From positions 1,240,001 through 1,304,000 of the forward strand of contig NZ_CP046128.1 in assembly GCF_038738535.1 (NCBI RefSeq): a DNA stretch of 64,000 bases, given 5' to 3'. This document shows positions 45,446 through 56,364 of the stretch, one piece after another. The notes under the pieces are model-generated. The model worked only from the letters and a program-made list of their open reading frames with translations. It did no database searches and was not told where the DNA came from. Source of the DNA: Bacillus pumilus (GTDB taxonomy: Bacteria; Bacillota; Bacilli; Bacillales; Bacillaceae). Numbering within the stretch: position 1 is the first letter of the stretch; each line of letters starts with the position of its first letter. The position numbers and the translations under genes are program-made.

Positions 45446-45589
45446 TCACTCTTTTCGATCCTTATCAACAAAAAAATCATCAATTGATTCAAACGGTTTG
45501 ATTTTATGTTCTTTTCCTAAAGGATGTAGTGCAAAACGAGCAGAAAACAAAACAGTCATACATAATATAATCCATATGATGATACCCAT
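45446..45589 (-). CDS. Small membrane protein, 47 residues
   Basis: MGIIIWIILCMTVLFSARFA begins a single N-terminal membrane helix, followed by a charged tail ending VDKDRKE. AAAGGGG lies 8 nt upstream of ATG 45589 and a strong terminator starts at its stop. These signs favour a real gene missed by length cut-offs. No family recognised. Confidence 0.65.
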   Translation of the reverse strand: MGIIIWIILCMTVLFSARFALHPLGKEHKIKPFESIDDFFVDKDRKE

Positions 45590-45682
45590 CTTGAATTCCC
45601 CTTTCCATCCAGTGATTTGTTCAGCTCACATACATCTTAAAGTATGAAACGCTTACCATAACAAGAGAAAGTAGGAGAAAAA

Positions 45683-46672
45683 ATGCCAAACATAAGGGAG
45701 ATTGCGAAAAGAGCGGGCGTATCTGTGACAACTGTATCACGTGTGTTGAATGATCATCCTTATGTCAAAGAAGAAAAACGAGAACGAGTGCTACATGCGA
45801 TGAAAGAGCTCAAATATACGAGAAACATTCAGGCTGTACATTTAGCAAAGGGCTATTCAAATATGCTTGGCATCGTTCTTCCAACGATTGATCATTCTTA
45901 TTTCAGCAGACTTGTCACAGGGATTGCCGAGAAAGCACAGGCGTGCGGTATGCATTTTGCTTTGTTTCAAACAGGGTATGATCCTTTAAAAGAAAAAGAA
46001 GCATTGATGAGTTTAAAAGAGCGCCGCGTGGATGGGTTAATCTTTTGCTCAAATGCGTTAAGTGATCGAGACATTTTAAGGTGGCAGGAATCCGGGCCTA
46101 TTATTTTTTGCCATCCGGCGCCTTTTGAAGACTGCTCAACGGTGTCGATCGCACATGATCAAGCATTTAAAGAAGGGCTGCATCATTTAGCAGCATGCGG
46201 GCATCAGCGAATCGCGATTGTACTAGCCAGAATAGAAGGCGCAAACAGCCAGTCACGACTTCAAGCTTATCAAGATATGATGAAATCGCTCGGGCAGGAG
46301 ATTGATGAAGAATGGATCATCGAAGGGAAGCTCACACTTTTTGATGGAAAACAATTATTCACAGAGTGGCAGGAGATGAAGAATCGCCCCACAGCATTAT
46401 TCATCACAAATGACGACGTATCAGCAGGCTTTTTATTAGAGGCGCAGCGTCATGATATAAAAGCAGGAGAATCTCCAGCCATACTCGGCTTTCAAAATGA
46501 TCAATTGAGTGAGGCTTTGGGGATTTCCAGCATTGATATTCCGCTTAAACGTATGGGTCAGGAAGCGTTTGACTTGTTCGACCGGGCCGTAAAGGGAGAG
46601 GCACCAGAAAAAAGAATGCTACCATTTCGCCTGATCGAGCGTTCAACTACCGTTTTCAAAAACAATCGTTGA
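45683..46672 (+). CDS. ykvZ: YkvZ, LacI family transcriptional regulator
   Basis: 329 residues. Helix-turn-helix NIREIAKRAGVSVTTVSRVLNDHPYV with hinge helix, then a periplasmic-binding-like effector domain. Targets unknown. ATG 45683 follows AGTAGGAG. Position before glcT as in B. subtilis. Confidence 0.9.
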   Translation: MPNIREIAKRAGVSVTTVSRVLNDHPYVKEEKRERVLHAMKELKYTRNIQAVHLAKGYSNMLGIVLPTIDHSYFSRLVTGIAEKAQACGMHFALFQTGYDPLKEKEALMSLKERRVDGLIFCSNALSDRDILRWQESGPIIFCHPAPFEDCSTVSIAHDQAFKEGLHHLAACGHQRIAIVLARIEGANSQSRLQAYQDMMKSLGQEIDEEWIIEGKLTLFDGKQLFTEWQEMKNRPTALFITNDDVSAGFLLEAQRHDIKAGESPAILGFQNDQLSEALGISSIDIPLKRMGQEAFDLFDRAVKGEAPEKRMLPFRLIERSTTVFKNNR

Positions 46673-46727
46673 CGCACGTTTCATCTGTTTTGTACGATAA
46701 GAGGGATTGAATAAGAAGGAGGTGGGG

Positions 46728-47582
46728 ATGTTCATGGAATCCTTCACCGTTGATAAAGCGTTAAATAATAATGTCATCATCGCAAGACACCCTTCTTGGG
46801 GCGAAGTGGTTCTAATTGGGAAAGGAATCGGCTTCGGGAAAAAATCGGGTGATGTTCTCGATCAAGACACATTTGAAAAAATGTTTGTCCTTAAAAATAC
46901 AAAAGAACAAACAGAATATAAACAGCTGCTTCACCACATTGATGAGAACATGATCGAGCTTGCCAATGACGTCATTTATCATATACGAGAAAAAATGGGG
47001 CACCGTTTGAATGAGCATATTCATATTGCCCTGACTGACCATATTGCCTTTAGTTTTAAGCGGGTGCAGCAAGGATATGATATCACCAATCCCTTTATGC
47101 TTGAGACTAAATCGCTGTATCCAAAAGAATACGAGGTCGCAAAGGAAGTCGTTGAGCTGATTAACGAGCGTTCAGATGTCGAAACAAAGCTGCCAGAAGG
47201 AGAGATTGGTTTTATTGCGCTCCATATTCACTCGGCTTTGACGAATCGGCCCTTATCTGAGGTGAACCGTCATTCGCAGCTTATTACGCAGATGGTCCAA
47301 GTCATAGAAGATTCATTTCATATGAAAGTAGACCGTGAAAGTATTCATTATTTACGCTTATTGCGCCATATTACATTTTCGATTGAGCGCATTAAACGGG
47401 AAGAATCATTAGAGGAGCCAGAAAAATTGCTTCATCTATTGAAAAATGAATATCCTTTATGCTACAATACTGCTTGGAAAATGATCAAAATATTACAACA
47501 TGCATTGAAAAAGCCTGTACAGGATGCGGAGGCTGTCTACCTGACACTTCATCTGTACAGATTGACAAATAAAATTTCATAG
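46728..47582 (+). CDS. glcT: GlcT, transcription antiterminator of the ptsG operon
   Basis: About 284 residues, BglG family. RNA-binding CAT domain at 1-60 (FTVDKALNNNVIIA, IGKGIGFGKKSGD), then PRD1 (with HIHIALTDHIAF) and PRD2 (HYLRLLRHI, YNTAWKMIK). Unphosphorylated GlcT binds the RAT and lets transcription enter ptsG; phosphorylation by PtsG shuts it off. ATG 46728 follows AAGGAGG; ATG 46734 is the alternative. Confidence 0.95.
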   Translation: MFMESFTVDKALNNNVIIARHPSWGEVVLIGKGIGFGKKSGDVLDQDTFEKMFVLKNTKEQTEYKQLLHHIDENMIELANDVIYHIREKMGHRLNEHIHIALTDHIAFSFKRVQQGYDITNPFMLETKSLYPKEYEVAKEVVELINERSDVETKLPEGEIGFIALHIHSALTNRPLSEVNRHSQLITQMVQVIEDSFHMKVDRESIHYLRLLRHITFSIERIKREESLEEPEKLLHLLKNEYPLCYNTAWKMIKILQHALKKPVQDAEAVYLTLHLYRLTNKIS

Positions 47583-47593
47583 TTTCCTTGAAA

Positions 47594-47687
47594 CGTGTAA
47601 CTGATTCGATCAGGCATGAGTGACTTAAGGTAAATACAGGATAAGATCCTGTTATTTGCGCAACCTTATATCACCATGCCTTTTTTT
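47594..47687 (+). promoter_or_regulatory. RAT antiterminator and overlapping terminator of ptsG
   Basis: The RAT lies at about 47594-47625 (GTGTAACTGATTCGATCAGG and beyond). The terminator pairs GGCATG 47613-47618 with CATGCC 47675-47680 and TTAAGGT with ACCTTAT, followed by seven T. The RAT 3' half is part of the terminator stem, so the two folds exclude each other; GlcT should stabilise the RAT. Confidence 0.9.
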
Positions 47688-47784
47688 GTGTTTGAAGGTG
47701 AAATGTAAACGGTTAATTATGAAATGTACGTCAGGGAGCGTCCCACATGTATGTTGTAAGCGAAAACAAAAGGAGGTTCAACCA

Positions 47785-49884
47785 GTGTTTAAATCACTTT
47801 TTGGTGTGTTGCAAAAAATTGGACGAGCACTTATGCTTCCAGTTGCGATCCTTCCTGCTGCTGGTATTTTACTAGCACTTGGGAATGCGATGCAAAATCC
47901 GCAGCTGATTGATGTAGCTCAATTTTTAAGCAATGATACAATTCAGCTTGTTGCAAGTGTCATGGAAAATGCGGGGAACATTGTCTTCTCGAATCTTCCG
48001 CTCTTATTTGCTGTAGGGGTTGCCATCGGTCTTGCTAATGGAGACGGTGTGGCAGGGATTGCCGCAATTATCGGTTATCTTGTCATGAACGTGACAATGA
48101 GTGCCGTATTAATGGCCAATGGATCGATTCCATCCGATTCCATCAAATTGGCTAAGTTCTTTAAGGAAAGCCATCCAGCGTATATTAATATGCTCGGCAT
48201 TCCGACCTTGTCTACCGGCGTCTTCGGCGGGATTATTGTCGGGGTATTAGCAGCTTATATGTATAATAAATTTTACAAAATTGAGCTCCCGCAATATCTC
48301 GGCTTCTTTGCTGGTAAACGTTTTGTTCCAATCGTTACATCTATTTCAGCACTTATTTTAGGGCTTTTGATGCTAGTCATTTGGCCGCCAATTCAAGGTG
48401 CACTGAACTCGTTTTCAACAGGACTGCTCGCAGCGAATGAGCCGCTTGCTGCCTTTGTATTCGGTGTGATTGAACGCTCATTAATTCCGTTTGGTCTGCA
48501 CCACATTTTCTACTCGCCATTCTGGTATGAGTTCTTTAGTTATAAGAGCTTATCAGGTGAGCTTGTCCGTGGTGATCAGCGTATCTTCATGGCACAGATC
48601 AAAGATGGTGTTCAGCTGACAGCTGGTACATTCATGACAGGGAAATATCCGTTCATGATGTTTGGTCTGCCAGCAGCAGCACTTGCGATTTACCATGAAG
48701 CAAAACCAAAGAATAAAAAGCTTGTCGCTGGAATTATGGGATCAGCAGCCCTGACTTCTTTCCTAACAGGGATTACTGAACCGCTTGAATTCTCATTCTT
48801 GTTTGTTGCACCAGTGTTATTTGCAATCCACTGTGTATTTGCTGGATTATCCTTTATGATTATGGATATTCTAAACGTGAAAATCGGTATGACCTTCTCA
48901 GGGGGATTAATCGACTTCTTCTTATTCGGTATCTTGCCAAACAGAACCGCTTGGTGGCTTGTGATTCCAGTTGGTCTCGTACTTGCTGCTATTTATTACT
49001 TCGGATTTAGATTCGCCATTCGCAAATTTAATCTGAAAACGCCAGGCCGCGAGGATGAAGCAGCTGACGGTGCAGATAGTGCTAAGTCTGAAAAGGGTAA
49101 TGACTTACCTTATGAAATTCTTGAAGCAATGGGTGACCAAGAAAACATTAAACACCTTGATGCTTGTATTACGCGTTTACGTGTCACTGTCAATGATCAG
49201 AAGAAAGTGGACAAGGACCGCTTGAAAAAGCTTGGTGCTTCAGGAGTTCTCGAAGTAGGAAACAACATCCAGGCCATCTTTGGACCACGCTCTGATAATT
49301 TAAAAACACAAATGCAGGACATCATTGCAGGCCGCACGCCTCGTCCAGCGAAAGACCCTTCTGCAAAAGAAGAAGTCAGCCAGCAGGTCGAAGAAGTCAT
49401 TGCAAAACCGCTTCAAAACGAGCAAGGTGAAGAAATCTTTGCTTCACCAATTACAGGGGAGCTTCATCCGATTACAGATGTACCAGATCAAGTATTCTCA
49501 GGGAAAATGATGGGTGACGGTTTCGCCATCTTGCCAACAGATGGAACGGTGGTTTCACCGGTGAAAGGGAAGATCTTAAATGTATTCCCAACGAAACACG
49601 CAATTGGCCTGCAATCTGACGGTGGACTTGAAATTTTAATCCACTTCGGTATTGATACGGTCAGCCTTAAAGGAGAAGGATTTGAAGCATTTGTACAAGA
49701 GGGAGATCAAGTAGAAATCGGTCAAAAACTCTTAGAGGTTGATATTGATAAAATTAAGTCTGAAGTACCATCTTTGATGACACCAATTGTATTTACCAAC
49801 TTAGGTGAAGGACAATTTATTGACCTTCAAGAATCCGGTGAAATCAAAGCTGGTCAAGAAAACATCATGAAAATTTCAAAATAA
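47785..49884 (+). CDS. ptsG: Glucose-specific PTS enzyme IICBA PtsG
   Basis: 699 residues. EIIC membrane part to about 420 ([32 protein letters not shown]), EIIB with phospho-Cys in [15 protein letters not shown] with phospho-His in [14 protein letters not shown]. Imports and phosphorylates glucose. GTG 47785 after AAAGGAGG gives the B. subtilis length; the frame continuing upstream lies in the antiterminator region. Confidence 0.97.
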   Translation: MFKSLFGVLQKIGRALMLPVAILPAAGILLALGNAMQNPQLIDVAQFLSNDTIQLVASVMENAGNIVFSNLPLLFAVGVAIGLANGDGVAGIAAIIGYLVMNVTMSAVLMANGSIPSDSIKLAKFFKESHPAYINMLGIPTLSTGVFGGIIVGVLAAYMYNKFYKIELPQYLGFFAGKRFVPIVTSISALILGLLMLVIWPPIQGALNSFSTGLLAANEPLAAFVFGVIERSLIPFGLHHIFYSPFWYEFFSYKSLSGELVRGDQRIFMAQIKDGVQLTAGTFMTGKYPFMMFGLPAAALAIYHEAKPKNKKLVAGIMGSAALTSFLTGITEPLEFSFLFVAPVLFAIHCVFAGLSFMIMDILNVKIGMTFSGGLIDFFLFGILPNRTAWWLVIPVGLVLAAIYYFGFRFAIRKFNLKTPGREDEAADGADSAKSEKGNDLPYEILEAMGDQENIKHLDACITRLRVTVNDQKKVDKDRLKKLGASGVLEVGNNIQAIFGPRSDNLKTQMQDIIAGRTPRPAKDPSAKEEVSQQVEEVIAKPLQNEQGEEIFASPITGELHPITDVPDQVFSGKMMGDGFAILPTDGTVVSPVKGKILNVFPTKHAIGLQSDGGLEILIHFGIDTVSLKGEGFEAFVQEGDQVEIGQKLLEVDIDKIKSEVPSLMTPIVFTNLGEGQFIDLQESGEIKAGQENIMKISK

Positions 49885-49893
49885 TTTTCATAA

Positions 49894-49925
49894 CTGCCGT
49901 TCTTGTTAGATGACAAGCTCGGCAG
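49894..49925 (+). other. Hairpin between ptsG and ptsH
   Basis: CTGCCG / CGGCAG with inner CTTGT / ACAAG, ten bases after ptsG and without a T tract. It may slow or partly stop transcription or protect the ptsG mRNA end. The ptsHI promoter starts within a few bases of it. Confidence 0.6.
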
Positions 49926-49927
49926 TA

Positions 49928-49936
49928 TGATATAAT
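49928..49936 (+). promoter_or_regulatory. ptsH: Extended -10 promoter of ptsHI
   Basis: TGATATAAT, an extended -10 without a good -35, about 42 bases upstream of ptsH. It gives ptsHI expression without glucose induction of ptsG. Confidence 0.75.
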
Positions 49937-49977
49937 ATTGTGGATGTATTAATTGTATAAAAAGGAGATTGATAAAA

Positions 49978-50244
49978 ATGGCTCAACAAACATTCAAAGT
50001 AACTGCAGATTCTGGAATTCACGCACGTCCTGCAACAGTTCTTGTACAAACTGCTAGTAAATATGATGCTGATATCAACTTAGAATATAATGGTAAAACA
50101 GTGAACCTGAAATCTATTATGGGTGTAATGTCTCTAGGAATTGCGAAAGGTGCTACAATCACAATCTCTGCTTCTGGTTCTGATGAAAATGATGCACTTG
50201 CTGCGCTTAAAGACACAATGAAAAGTGAAGGCCTAGGCGAGTAA
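49978..50244 (+). CDS. ptsH: Phosphocarrier protein HPr
   Basis: 88 residues. His15 in [11 protein letters not shown] accepts phosphate from enzyme I; Ser46 in [15 protein letters not shown] is the HPr kinase site that makes the CcpA cofactor. ATG 49978 behind AAAGGAG. Confidence 0.98.
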   Translation: MAQQTFKVTADSGIHARPATVLVQTASKYDADINLEYNGKTVNLKSIMGVMSLGIAKGATITISASGSDENDALAALKDTMKSEGLGE

Positions 50245-51962
50245 TGCAACAACTGAAAGGAATCGGTGCTTCAGCAGGCGTTGCGATTGCAAAAGCATAC
50301 CGTCTGGAAGAACCAGATTTAACAGTTCACCAAAAAGACATCAACGATCCAGAGACAGAAGTGAAGCGTTTTGAAGAAGCAATTCATGTTTCTAAACAAG
50401 AACTTGAAGCAATTAAAGAACATGCGCTAAAAGAGCTTGGCCAAGACAAAGCAGATATCTTTTCTGCACACCTTCTTGTGTTAAGTGATCCAGAGCTGCT
50501 AAACCCAGTAAAGGATAAAATCAACTCTGATAAAGTAAATGCTGAATTTGCTTTAAAAGAAACAGCGACAATGTTTGTCACCATGTTCGAAGCAATGGAC
50601 AATGAATACATGAAGGAACGTGCAGCGGATATTCGCGACGTAACAAAACGTGTAACTGGACATTTGCTAGGCGTTGACATTCCAAATCCAAGCATGATTT
50701 CTGAAGAAGTCATCATCATCGCTGAAGATTTAACACCTTCTGATACTGCTCAGCTGAACAGACAATTCGTCAAAGGTTTTGCGACAGATATCGGCGGCCG
50801 TACTTCTCACTCAGCGATCATGGCAAGATCTATGGAGATTCCAGCAGTTGTTGGAACAAAAGAAGCAACAAAAACGGTGAAAAACAATGATCTGATCATT
50901 GTCGATGGTATTAGCGGAGACGTCATCATTCAGCCTTCTGAAGATGAAGTGAAAGCGTATCAAAAAAAGCATGAAGACTACTTAGCTAAAAAAGCGGAAT
51001 GGGCGAAACTGGTGGACCAGCCAACGGTCACAAAAGACGGCGTTCACGTAGAGCTAGCTGCAAATATCGGAACACCTGAAGATGTAAAAGGTGTACTTGA
51101 AAATGGCGGCGAAGCAGTCGGATTGTACCGTACAGAATTTTTATACATGGGCAGAGATCAGCTTCCAACAGAAGAAGAACAGTTCAATGCTTATAAAACA
51201 GTGTTAGAGAAGATGGAAGGTAAAGCGGTTGTTGTCCGCACACTTGATATTGGTGGCGATAAAGAACTCCCTTACTTGCAGCTTCCAAAAGAAATGAACC
51301 CGTTCCTTGGCTTTAGAGCGATCCGCCTTTGCCTCGAAGAACAGGAGATTTTCAGAACACAACTACGCGCCTTACTTCGTGCAAGTACATATGGAAACTT
51401 GAAAATCATGTTCCCTATGATCGCGACATTATCAGAATTTAGAGAAGCAAAAGCCATTTTACTTGAAGAAAAAGAAGCATTGGTTGCCGCTGGTACAGAC
51501 GTATCCGATTCCATTGAAATCGGTATAATGGTAGAAATTCCATCAACCGCTGTCATCGCAGACCAATTCGCAAAAGAAGTTGATTTCTTCAGTATTGGAA
51601 CAAATGATTTGATTCAATACACAATGGCTGCTGATCGAATGAACGAACGAGTGTCTTATCTTTACCAGCCTTACAATCCAGCGATTTTACGTTTGATTAC
51701 GCTTGTTATTGAAGCAGCGCATAAAGAAGGTAAATGGGTTGGCATGTGCGGCGAGATGGCAGGAGATGAAATCGCAATCCCACTTCTACTTGGATTAGGA
51801 TTAGATGAATTCTCAATGAGTGCAACATCTATTCTTCCAGCAAGAACACAGCTAAGCAAGCTTTCTAAGGAAGAAGCTGCATCATTTAAAGAGCATATTT
51901 TATCACTTAGCACAACAGAAGAAGTGGTTGATTTCGTGAAGAAAACGTTTCAACATCACTAA
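50244..51962 (+). CDS. ptsI: PTS enzyme I PtsI
   Basis: 572 residues. Phospho-His in [22 protein letters not shown]-terminal PEP-binding barrel with [24 protein letters not shown] and CGEMAGD. Transfers phosphate from PEP to HPr. Its ATG shares one base with the ptsH stop. Confidence 0.98.
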   Translation: MQQLKGIGASAGVAIAKAYRLEEPDLTVHQKDINDPETEVKRFEEAIHVSKQELEAIKEHALKELGQDKADIFSAHLLVLSDPELLNPVKDKINSDKVNAEFALKETATMFVTMFEAMDNEYMKERAADIRDVTKRVTGHLLGVDIPNPSMISEEVIIIAEDLTPSDTAQLNRQFVKGFATDIGGRTSHSAIMARSMEIPAVVGTKEATKTVKNNDLIIVDGISGDVIIQPSEDEVKAYQKKHEDYLAKKAEWAKLVDQPTVTKDGVHVELAANIGTPEDVKGVLENGGEAVGLYRTEFLYMGRDQLPTEEEQFNAYKTVLEKMEGKAVVVRTLDIGGDKELPYLQLPKEMNPFLGFRAIRLCLEEQEIFRTQLRALLRASTYGNLKIMFPMIATLSEFREAKAILLEEKEALVAAGTDVSDSIEIGIMVEIPSTAVIADQFAKEVDFFSIGTNDLIQYTMAADRMNERVSYLYQPYNPAILRLITLVIEAAHKEGKWVGMCGEMAGDEIAIPLLLGLGLDEFSMSATSILPARTQLSKLSKEEAASFKEHILSLSTTEEVVDFVKKTFQHH

Positions 51963-51971
51963 GTGAATTCA

Positions 51972-52001
51972 AACCAGACAGTAACCCTGTCTGGTTTTTT
52001 T
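51972..52001 (+). terminator. Terminator of ptsGHI
   Basis: AACCAGACAG / CTGTCTGGTT then TTTTT. Confidence 0.95.
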
Positions 52002-52074
52002 GTCGAATTTTATCATATTGGGTCATATCCGGCAGAGAGAAGGGCATCCTATAAGAAAAATGGAGGTGACCAGA

Positions 52075-52302
52075 TTGCCTTTCTCAGACTATAAACCGGG
52101 TGATCAAGTATATGTGATTTATCGAAATCCACATGCTGCAAACGTAGCACAAATCAAAGAAGCAGAAATTGTTTCACATCCATATAACGAAGAGGAGCTT
52201 GCCCTATTTTTACTTGAAACGTATCATCCTTTAGCTCCAGATGATGCGGTCTTTCCGACATATGAAGAAGCAGAAGCTCTTTATCAAGATTTGTTTGAAT
52301 AA
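52075..52302 (+). CDS. splA: SplA, regulator of spore photoproduct lyase
   Basis: 75 residues from TTG 52075, behind GGAGGTGA. Conserved YKPGDQVYVIYRNPHAANVA and EAEIVSHPY. In B. subtilis SplA is a TRAP-like RNA-binding repressor of splB. Forms an operon with splB; sigma-G dependence is expected but I saw no certain promoter. Confidence 0.88.
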   Translation: MPFSDYKPGDQVYVIYRNPHAANVAQIKEAEIVSHPYNEEELALFLLETYHPLAPDDAVFPTYEEAEALYQDLFE

Positions 52303-52384
52303 GGGAGATTTTAGAAAGGATAAAAGCCATCCTGCGCGGTTAAAGTAACCGTATGAAAACCTATAAGGTAAGGATGTGCTAAAT

Positions 52385-53413
52385 ATGATCAAACCTTTTG
52401 TGCCCCAGCTTGTTTACATTGAACCAAGGGCGTTAGAGTACCCGTTAGGACGAGAGCTGAAGGAAAAGTTCGAGGGTATGGGTATTGAAATAAGAGAAAC
52501 GACTTCACATAACCAAGTAAGAAATATTCCGGGTAAAAATGACTTGCAAAAGTATCGTAATGCGAAATCAACGCTTGTCGTTGGTGTGAGGAAAACGTTG
52601 AAGTTTGATACGTCTAAACCATCTGCAGAGTATGCGATCCCATTTGCGACAGGATGTATGGGGCATTGCCATTATTGCTATCTGCAAACGACAATGGGAA
52701 GTAAGCCGTACATTCGAACATATGTGAATGTTGAAGAAATATTAGATCAGGCGGAGCAGTACATGAACGAGCGTGCGCCTGAAATCACGAGATTTGAAGC
52801 TTCTTGTACTTCAGATATTGTAGGAATTGACCATTTGACACATACACTAAAGGCAGCGATTGAATACTTCGGCCAGACTGATCTTGGTAAGCTTCGCTTT
52901 GTCACCAAATTTCATCATGTCGATCATTTACTTGATGCAAAGCATAATGGCCGAACAAGATTCCGCTTTAGTATCAATGCGGATTATGTCATTAAATATT
53001 TCGAACCCGGAACATCACCGTTAGATCAGCGGATTGAAGCAGCTGTCAAGGTCGCAAAAGCAGGCTATCCTCTTGGCTTTATTATTGCCCCAATTTACAT
53101 TCACGAAGGCTGGCAGGAAGGATATAAAGTTCTTTTTGAAAAGCTCGATGCAGCCCTAACTGAAGATGTCAGGCACGATATCACCTTTGAAATGATTCAG
53201 CATCGTTTTACAAAACCAGCGAAGCGTGTGATCCAAAAAAACTATCCGAAATCAAAATTAGAATTGGATGAAGAAAAAAGAAGATACAAATGGGGTAGAT
53301 ATGGAATTGGGAAATATATCTACCAAAAAGATGAGGAACAAGAACTAAGACAGACGTTAGAATCATATATCGATCAGTACTTTCCGTCTGCAAAAATTGA
53401 ATATTTTACTTAA
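52385..53413 (+). CDS. splB: Spore photoproduct lyase SplB (radical SAM)
   Basis: 342 residues. Cluster motif CMGHCHYC (C-x3-C-x2-C) and the catalytic Cys in FEASCTSDIVG are intact. It repairs the thymine dimer peculiar to UV-treated spore DNA, in which SASP such as SspD hold DNA in the A form. ATG 52385 follows AAGGATG. The 82-bp gap from splA holds small hairpins (CGGTTA / TAACCG) that could be SplA targets. Confidence 0.96.
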   Translation: MIKPFVPQLVYIEPRALEYPLGRELKEKFEGMGIEIRETTSHNQVRNIPGKNDLQKYRNAKSTLVVGVRKTLKFDTSKPSAEYAIPFATGCMGHCHYCYLQTTMGSKPYIRTYVNVEEILDQAEQYMNERAPEITRFEASCTSDIVGIDHLTHTLKAAIEYFGQTDLGKLRFVTKFHHVDHLLDAKHNGRTRFRFSINADYVIKYFEPGTSPLDQRIEAAVKVAKAGYPLGFIIAPIYIHEGWQEGYKVLFEKLDAALTEDVRHDITFEMIQHRFTKPAKRVIQKNYPKSKLELDEEKRRYKWGRYGIGKYIYQKDEEQELRQTLESYIDQYFPSAKIEYFT

Positions 53414-53438
53414 AGCAAGCCTTTATGGCTTGTTTTTT
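53413..53438 (+). terminator. Terminator of splAB
   Basis: AAGCAAGCC / GGCTTGTTT and T run, directly after the stop. Confidence 0.9.
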
Positions 53439-53462
53439 CTATTTAAATTTTCTTACAACTAT

Positions 53463-53489
53463 TGAATGCGGTACCAATTTTGCCGATAT
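53463..53489 (+). promoter_or_regulatory. mcpC: Sigma-D promoter of mcpC
   Basis: TGAA, 15 nt, GCCGATAT: the -10 is perfect and the -35 has one mismatch. Confidence 0.9.
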
Positions 53490-53528
53490 ACAAAATAAGA
53501 TGCGAAAGTAGGATGTAGGGGTGATGAG

Positions 53529-55490
53529 ATGTTTAAGAAACTTCAAGTGAGAATAGCTGTTTTCATCTCAGTTATTTTAATTTTAACCGTCGTGGCCGTT
53601 CAAGTGGGTTCCAACATAGTATTAACACCACTCATTGAACGGGATGCAAAAACCACCACAGCGGCAACAGCAGAAAGCATGAGAGATATTATTGCACAAA
53701 AGCTTGATAATTACGGGGGTACAATTAACAAACTGGCAACAAGTACACTGACTGAAGATTTTGCACAAAAGCAAACAAAACAAACATTAGCCTTTGAAAA
53801 CGATGAACTAAAAGTCTTGCAGGAGCAGGATGAACTCATCTCACTTGCCTATATAGGAACAAGTGACGGTAAAATGTTTGCCTTCCCAGAGTCTGATTTT
53901 GGTGAAGGATATGATCCAACTAAGCGAGATTGGTTTATCAATTCGGCTGAAAAGCCTGATGAAGTCATCTGGACAGATCCGTATATTGATAAAGCAACGA
54001 ATGAAATGGTTGTCTCAGCCACCAAGGCAATTGTGCGAAATGGAAAGGTTGTTGGAGTCGCAGGACTTGATTTGAAGCTGTCTTCCATTCAATCGTATAT
54101 AAAGGAACAAAAGATTCCTTATATGGGAAACGCTTTTTTAGTTGATGGCAAAGGAACGATTTTGGCACATCCAACTGAGCAAGGAAAAAACATATCAAAA
54201 GTCGCTTCTGTAAAAAAAGCGATCGACAATTCCGGTCTTGATGATAACAAAGAACTGACGGTCATATCTAAAATCAAAGAGGCCGATTGGACAATAGGTG
54301 TCAGCTTTGAGAAAAAGAAACTGCTTTGGATCACAGAACAAATGAATCAGACAAGCATCATGATTTCAGTCATTGCTATTGTTCTTGCGATCATTCTCAG
54401 TTTCTTATTAGCAAGAAGCATCACAACGCCAATCAAGCGTCTGATCGAGCATGTGCGTAAGGTGTCTGAAGGTGATTTAACCAGCTCACTTGAAACGAAA
54501 TCTCAAGATGAGATTGGTTTCCTCACGAAGAGCTTTAATCAAATGACCGAGGGGATCAGAGAGTTAATTGAAAAAGTAAAAGGGGCTTCAGACCAAGTAG
54601 TGACATCAACGGATGAAGTCACGCAAATTTCAAATGAAACCTTACTGTCGAGCGAACAGATTGCAACGGCCATTCAAGAGGTGGCAACAGGTGCGTCTAA
54701 GCAGGCTTCAGAAGCAGAAACGATTAATGAGAAATCAGAGCATTTATATGAAAAAGTACGTCATATGGGTGAGCTTGCCACGCAAATGCAAGCCAACTCA
54801 AAATCATCTGAAGATGCAGGCTATAGAGGGCTCGATGCACTAGGTATGCTCGTTCAAAAATCAACACAAGCGAACGAGGAATCGAAGAAAGTGGAGCAAA
54901 TGCTGCTTGACCTTGAACATAAAACGAAAAATATTGAAAACGTTGTGACCGCCATCTCTGAAATCTCTGATCAAACGAATTTACTTGCACTGAATGCAAG
55001 CATTGAAGCAGCGAGAGCCGGAGAAAGCGGACGAGGATTTGCTGTTGTTGCAGAAGAAGTCAGAAAGCTTGCTGAACAATCTGCGCAATCAACCAAACAC
55101 ATTAGTGAAACCGTCAAACTCATTCAAGATGAATCGAAAAAGGCGGCTGAAGCGATGACGGCAGCAAGTAAGATGAATGAGGAACAAGGTGAAGCCATTA
55201 ATGCAACAGGCGAGGCACTGAGCAGCATCACAATGGAAATGCAGGCACTTGTCGGCTCAATTGACAGCATTCATACACAGATCAATGAAATGACAGACGA
55301 ACAGCAGAAAATGAATGATTCCATTCAAAGCATTGCTGCGATCTCAGAAGAATCTGCGGCTTCAGCTGAGGAAGTGCATGCGTCTACAGATGAACAAGTC
55401 CAAGCTTTAGAAAGAACGAAAACTTCGACTGAAATGCTGAACGAATCAAGCCAGGCATTACGTCAGGCGGTTGATCGGTTTAAGCTGTAA
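53529..55490 (+). CDS. mcpC: Methyl-accepting chemotaxis protein McpC
   Basis: 653 residues. Membrane helices at about 8-28 and 277-297 enclose a dCache sensor ([28 protein letters not shown]); HAMP follows, then the cytoplasmic hairpin with the conserved tip [20 protein letters not shown]. In B. subtilis McpC mediates amino-acid and PTS-sugar taxis; its place just after ptsGHI fits. Confidence 0.93.
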   Translation: MFKKLQVRIAVFISVILILTVVAVQVGSNIVLTPLIERDAKTTTAATAESMRDIIAQKLDNYGGTINKLATSTLTEDFAQKQTKQTLAFENDELKVLQEQDELISLAYIGTSDGKMFAFPESDFGEGYDPTKRDWFINSAEKPDEVIWTDPYIDKATNEMVVSATKAIVRNGKVVGVAGLDLKLSSIQSYIKEQKIPYMGNAFLVDGKGTILAHPTEQGKNISKVASVKKAIDNSGLDDNKELTVISKIKEADWTIGVSFEKKKLLWITEQMNQTSIMISVIAIVLAIILSFLLARSITTPIKRLIEHVRKVSEGDLTSSLETKSQDEIGFLTKSFNQMTEGIRELIEKVKGASDQVVTSTDEVTQISNETLLSSEQIATAIQEVATGASKQASEAETINEKSEHLYEKVRHMGELATQMQANSKSSEDAGYRGLDALGMLVQKSTQANEESKKVEQMLLDLEHKTKNIENVVTAISEISDQTNLLALNASIEAARAGESGRGFAVVAEEVRKLAEQSAQSTKHISETVKLIQDESKKAAEAMTAASKMNEEQGEAINATGEALSSITMEMQALVGSIDSIHTQINEMTDEQQKMNDSIQSIAAISEESAASAEEVHASTDEQVQALERTKTSTEMLNESSQALRQAVDRFKL

Positions 55491-55501
55491 TCAAGCGGAA
55501 A

Positions 55502-55533
55502 GGAACCTTGCGACGTGAGCAAGGTTCTTTTTG
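55502..55533 (+). terminator. Terminator of mcpC
   Basis: GGAACCTTGC / GCAAGGTTC then TTTTT. Confidence 0.95.
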
Positions 55534-55565
55534 TATGATAAAATAAGAGTAGAGGAGGTGTTGAC

Positions 55566-56351
55566 ATGGATGTCAATCTATCTGGAAAAAAAGCCTTGGT
55601 CGCTGCAAGCAGTCAAGGTATTGGAAAAGCCATTGCCTTTGCTCTAGCAAAAGAGGGAGCAGATGTGATGCTTTCAGGAAGGCATGAGCACACGCTGAAA
55701 GAAACAGTCAAAGAATTATCTCCGCTTGTAAAAGGAAAGCTGACTTATCAAGTATGTGATGTGTCTGACGCGCAGCAAATCAAGGCGCTAGTTCAAGCGG
55801 CAGCTGGTGATGAGAAGTGTCTAGACATTCTTGTGAACAATACAGGCGGGCCTAAAACAGGGACGCTTGAAACCTTAATAGATGAAGACTGGATGGAATC
55901 ATTTCAGCTTCATTTACTCAGTTATATTCGATTATTAAAAGAGGCATTGCCTTATTTGAAAAAACACGGCGCACGCGTGCTAAACATTGCGTCTATGTCA
56001 GTGAAAGAACCGATCCCAGGCTTGATGCTGTCAAATACTTTTAGACCGGCTATTGCCGGCTGGACAAAAACAGCCGCTCAGGAGCTTGCAAAGGATGGCA
56101 TTTTAATCAATACGTTAGCCCCAGGGAAAATTGAAACAGACCGCGTCAAACAGCTGGACAAGCACCGCGCACAGGCAGAGCACCAAACAGTTGAAGAAAT
56201 CAAAGCACAGGCTGAACGTGCGATTCCGCTTGGCCGTTACGGACAGCCAGAGGAATTTGCAGCATATGCAGCTTTTCTTTTATCTGAAGCCAATACATAT
56301 ATGACAGGTCAAACACTCATCATTGATGGTGGACTGACAAAGTCTCTTTAA
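55566..56351 (+). CDS. SDR family oxidoreductase with altered active site
   Basis: 261 residues, Rossmann fold. Cofactor-binding VAASSQGIGKAIA and structural NNTGG are present. Where classical SDRs have YxxxK, this protein has SNTFR (after IASMSVKEP), so the catalytic Tyr is Ser and the Lys is Arg. A subgroup of reductase-like SDRs shares this feature; the reaction is unknown. The gene occupies the place of ykwB in B. subtilis and is 13 bp before ykwC, so it is probably co-transcribed. ATG behind GAGGAGG. Confidence 0.85.
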   Translation: MDVNLSGKKALVAASSQGIGKAIAFALAKEGADVMLSGRHEHTLKETVKELSPLVKGKLTYQVCDVSDAQQIKALVQAAAGDEKCLDILVNNTGGPKTGTLETLIDEDWMESFQLHLLSYIRLLKEALPYLKKHGARVLNIASMSVKEPIPGLMLSNTFRPAIAGWTKTAAQELAKDGILINTLAPGKIETDRVKQLDKHRAQAEHQTVEEIKAQAERAIPLGRYGQPEEFAAYAAFLLSEANTYMTGQTLIIDGGLTKSL

Positions 56352-56364
56352 GGAGGAACAAGTG

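Noticed and set aside
47656..47784. N-terminal extension of PtsG by 43 codons
   Set aside because: Begins inside the RAT terminator; GTG 47785 has a strong binding site and gives the family length.
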